Assembly (NCBI RefSeq): GCF_019203985.1
Contig: NZ_JAGSPD010000004.1
Span: 62,001 to 126,000 of the forward strand
Reading direction: 5' to 3'
Source: Winogradskyella luteola
GTDB taxonomy: Bacteria > Bacteroidota > Bacteroidia > Flavobacteriales > Flavobacteriaceae
DNA length: 64,000 nucleotides
The position numbers were made by a program, and so were the translations under genes. Numbering within the stretch: position 1 is the first letter of the stretch; each line of letters begins with the position of its first letter. Of the stretch, positions 63,447 to 64,000 are shown one piece after another. The notes below the pieces were generated by a model. The model was not told the origin of the DNA and made no database searches. It was given only the letters and a program-made list of their open reading frames with translations.

Positions 63447-63815
63447 TTAAAAAGCGTTCTGAGAATACCTTCGCTTTAGGATAAGCTTTCTTAGGATTAT
63501 AGCCGTAGCCCTTCCCTAATTTTCCACGCGCTTCTCATTGCTTAGAGAATTACGTACTTATCCGATGCCTAATGGCGTTACAGCCGTTCAGCGACTTAGA
63601 CTTGGCCTGCATAGTGGTATTATACCACGCTTTGCAGTTACAAGGGTTGGCTCCCTTACCATTCATAGACGTCCTCTTTTAAGGCGGCCTATTAGAATGT
63701 TCACTACACAGTAAAGGTTTGCGGCCTCTACTGTCCCATATATTGCAATGGGTTTAGGCAACTACTAGCTGCTGTAACGTTCGAAGTCTTTTGCGTTTGT
63801 ATGAAAAAATACAAT
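63447..63815 (-). ncRNA. Large structured RNA in the tRNA-like array, with terminator
   Basis: About 370 nt without a reading frame but rich in hairpins: CCCAT/ATGGG (about 63754-63736), ACAGTA-AGG / CCT-TACTGT, AAGGG/CCCTT (63656-63642), GTGGTAT-A-ATACCAC (63627-63613), GCC/GGC (63576-63567), TTCTC/GAGAA (63549-63532). It ends in a terminator-like hairpin AAAGCG ... CGCTTTTT (63476-63449). It includes the GGTATA ... GATAAGTA block found again at 63052-63005. It starts directly after a permuted tRNA 5' half. Class unknown. Confidence 0.4.
63449..63477 (-). terminator. Terminator-like hairpin ending the structured RNA
   Basis: AAAGCG and CGCTTT enclose a 15-nt loop, followed by TT and A-rich sequence. 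It separates the structured RNA from the interrupted tRNA unit downstream. Confidence 0.5.
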
Positions 63816-63865
63816 GCTCACCTGAGCTATCCTTCAATTGGTGTAGGATTGGGATTTGAACCCAA
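63816..63865 (-). tRNA. Circularly permuted tRNA-like unit with encoded CCA
   Basis: The 3' half: T-arm TTGGG-TTCAAAT-CCCAA (63865-63849), acceptor TCCTACA (63848-63842), CCA (63841-63839). After only 2 nt the 5' half begins: acceptor TGAAGGA (63836-63830), TA, and a short D-arm GCTC-AGGT-GAGC (63827-63816). Acceptor strands pair 6 of 7. The D-loop is only 4 nt and I could not find a convincing anticodon stem, so it may be further modified or decayed. The sequence upstream to 64000 is structured and unassigned. Confidence 0.4.
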
Positions 63866-64000
63866 AAATGTTTGACCTAGGAAAAGGGCTTCGAAAATGG
63901 CTCCGTAGATTTTGGCCTACAAAATACCAGCCTTCTCCTTGTATACCTCCCAGTATACGGTATGTTAAGTCGCCGAATAATTTCTTACCGGGTTACTTTA

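Noticed and set aside
1..64000. CRISPR array, transposon, integrase, prophage structural genes or rRNA operon
   Set aside because: No regularly spaced repeats, transposase or integrase motifs, phage structural genes or rRNA sequence were seen anywhere in the window.

Overview
The window is chromosomal DNA from a member of the Bacteroidota, almost certainly a marine Flavobacteriaceae. Supporting signs are low GC, TonB-dependent receptors, three type IX secretion markers (a PorZ-like protein, a PorT-like barrel and a type A sorting-domain protein), the -7 box TAnnTTTG ahead of several genes instead of a sigma-70 promoter, little Shine-Dalgarno sequence, and a class I ribonucleotide reductase with the ATP-cone on NrdB instead of NrdA. 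Most of the window is dense housekeeping DNA. I see no rRNA, CRISPR array, transposase or phage structural gene.

Layout. 1-2633 (minus) is a TetR-TolC-membrane-fusion efflux operon that runs off the left edge. 2788-4112 (plus) has a polyprenyl diphosphate synthase and a coupled small gene. 4769-8872 (plus) holds sucA and sucB, with a small palindromic repeat between them. 8873-9375 is an unusual non-coding stretch in front of a convergent LuxR-type response regulator. 10049-12346 has an aspartic protease, TatD and asparaginase, followed by tRNA-Ser(GGA). 12584-14917 is an ExbB/ExbD operon and 15015-15713 a PorT-like barrel. 15708-25551 (all minus) contains rpoN, asnS, an RND/MMPL transporter, a beta-barrel protein, frr, pyrH and a secreted protein. 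25776-32805 (plus) has gdhA, porZ, recO and a TonB receptor. 32818-36420 is a large T9SS-secreted protein. 36526-44968 includes recX, a JmjC-like cupin protein, a flotillin/NfeD pair, and a TonB receptor divergent from a MocR-type regulator. 45018-46795 is umuC-umuD. 46988-52620 has an OmpA lipoprotein, two zinc-ribbon membrane proteins and nrdA/nrdB. 53424-56103 is a LytTR/TPR-histidine kinase system. 56110-62361 has DUF3109, MarC, a short FAD protein, an S41 protease, a dCMP deaminase, a HupE-like protein and a slipin.

The most unusual part is the right end, about 62570-64000, read on the minus strand. It has no believable protein gene. It holds at least four tRNA T-arms and four tRNA 5' ends, and three of the tRNA-like units are circularly permuted: the 3' half comes first and the matching 5' half follows within 3-20 nt. 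In the best pair a 10-nt stretch shared by two neighbouring units is exactly complementary to two pieces 165 nt apart (62787-62783 and 62953-62949). Joining those pieces would make a circular RNA of about 171 nt with two tRNA-like lobes. A long structured RNA with its own terminator lies in the same array, and a sequence block of it recurs next to a second unit. I read this as a candidate permuted-tRNA / permuted intron-exon system; a decayed tRNA array is the main alternative.
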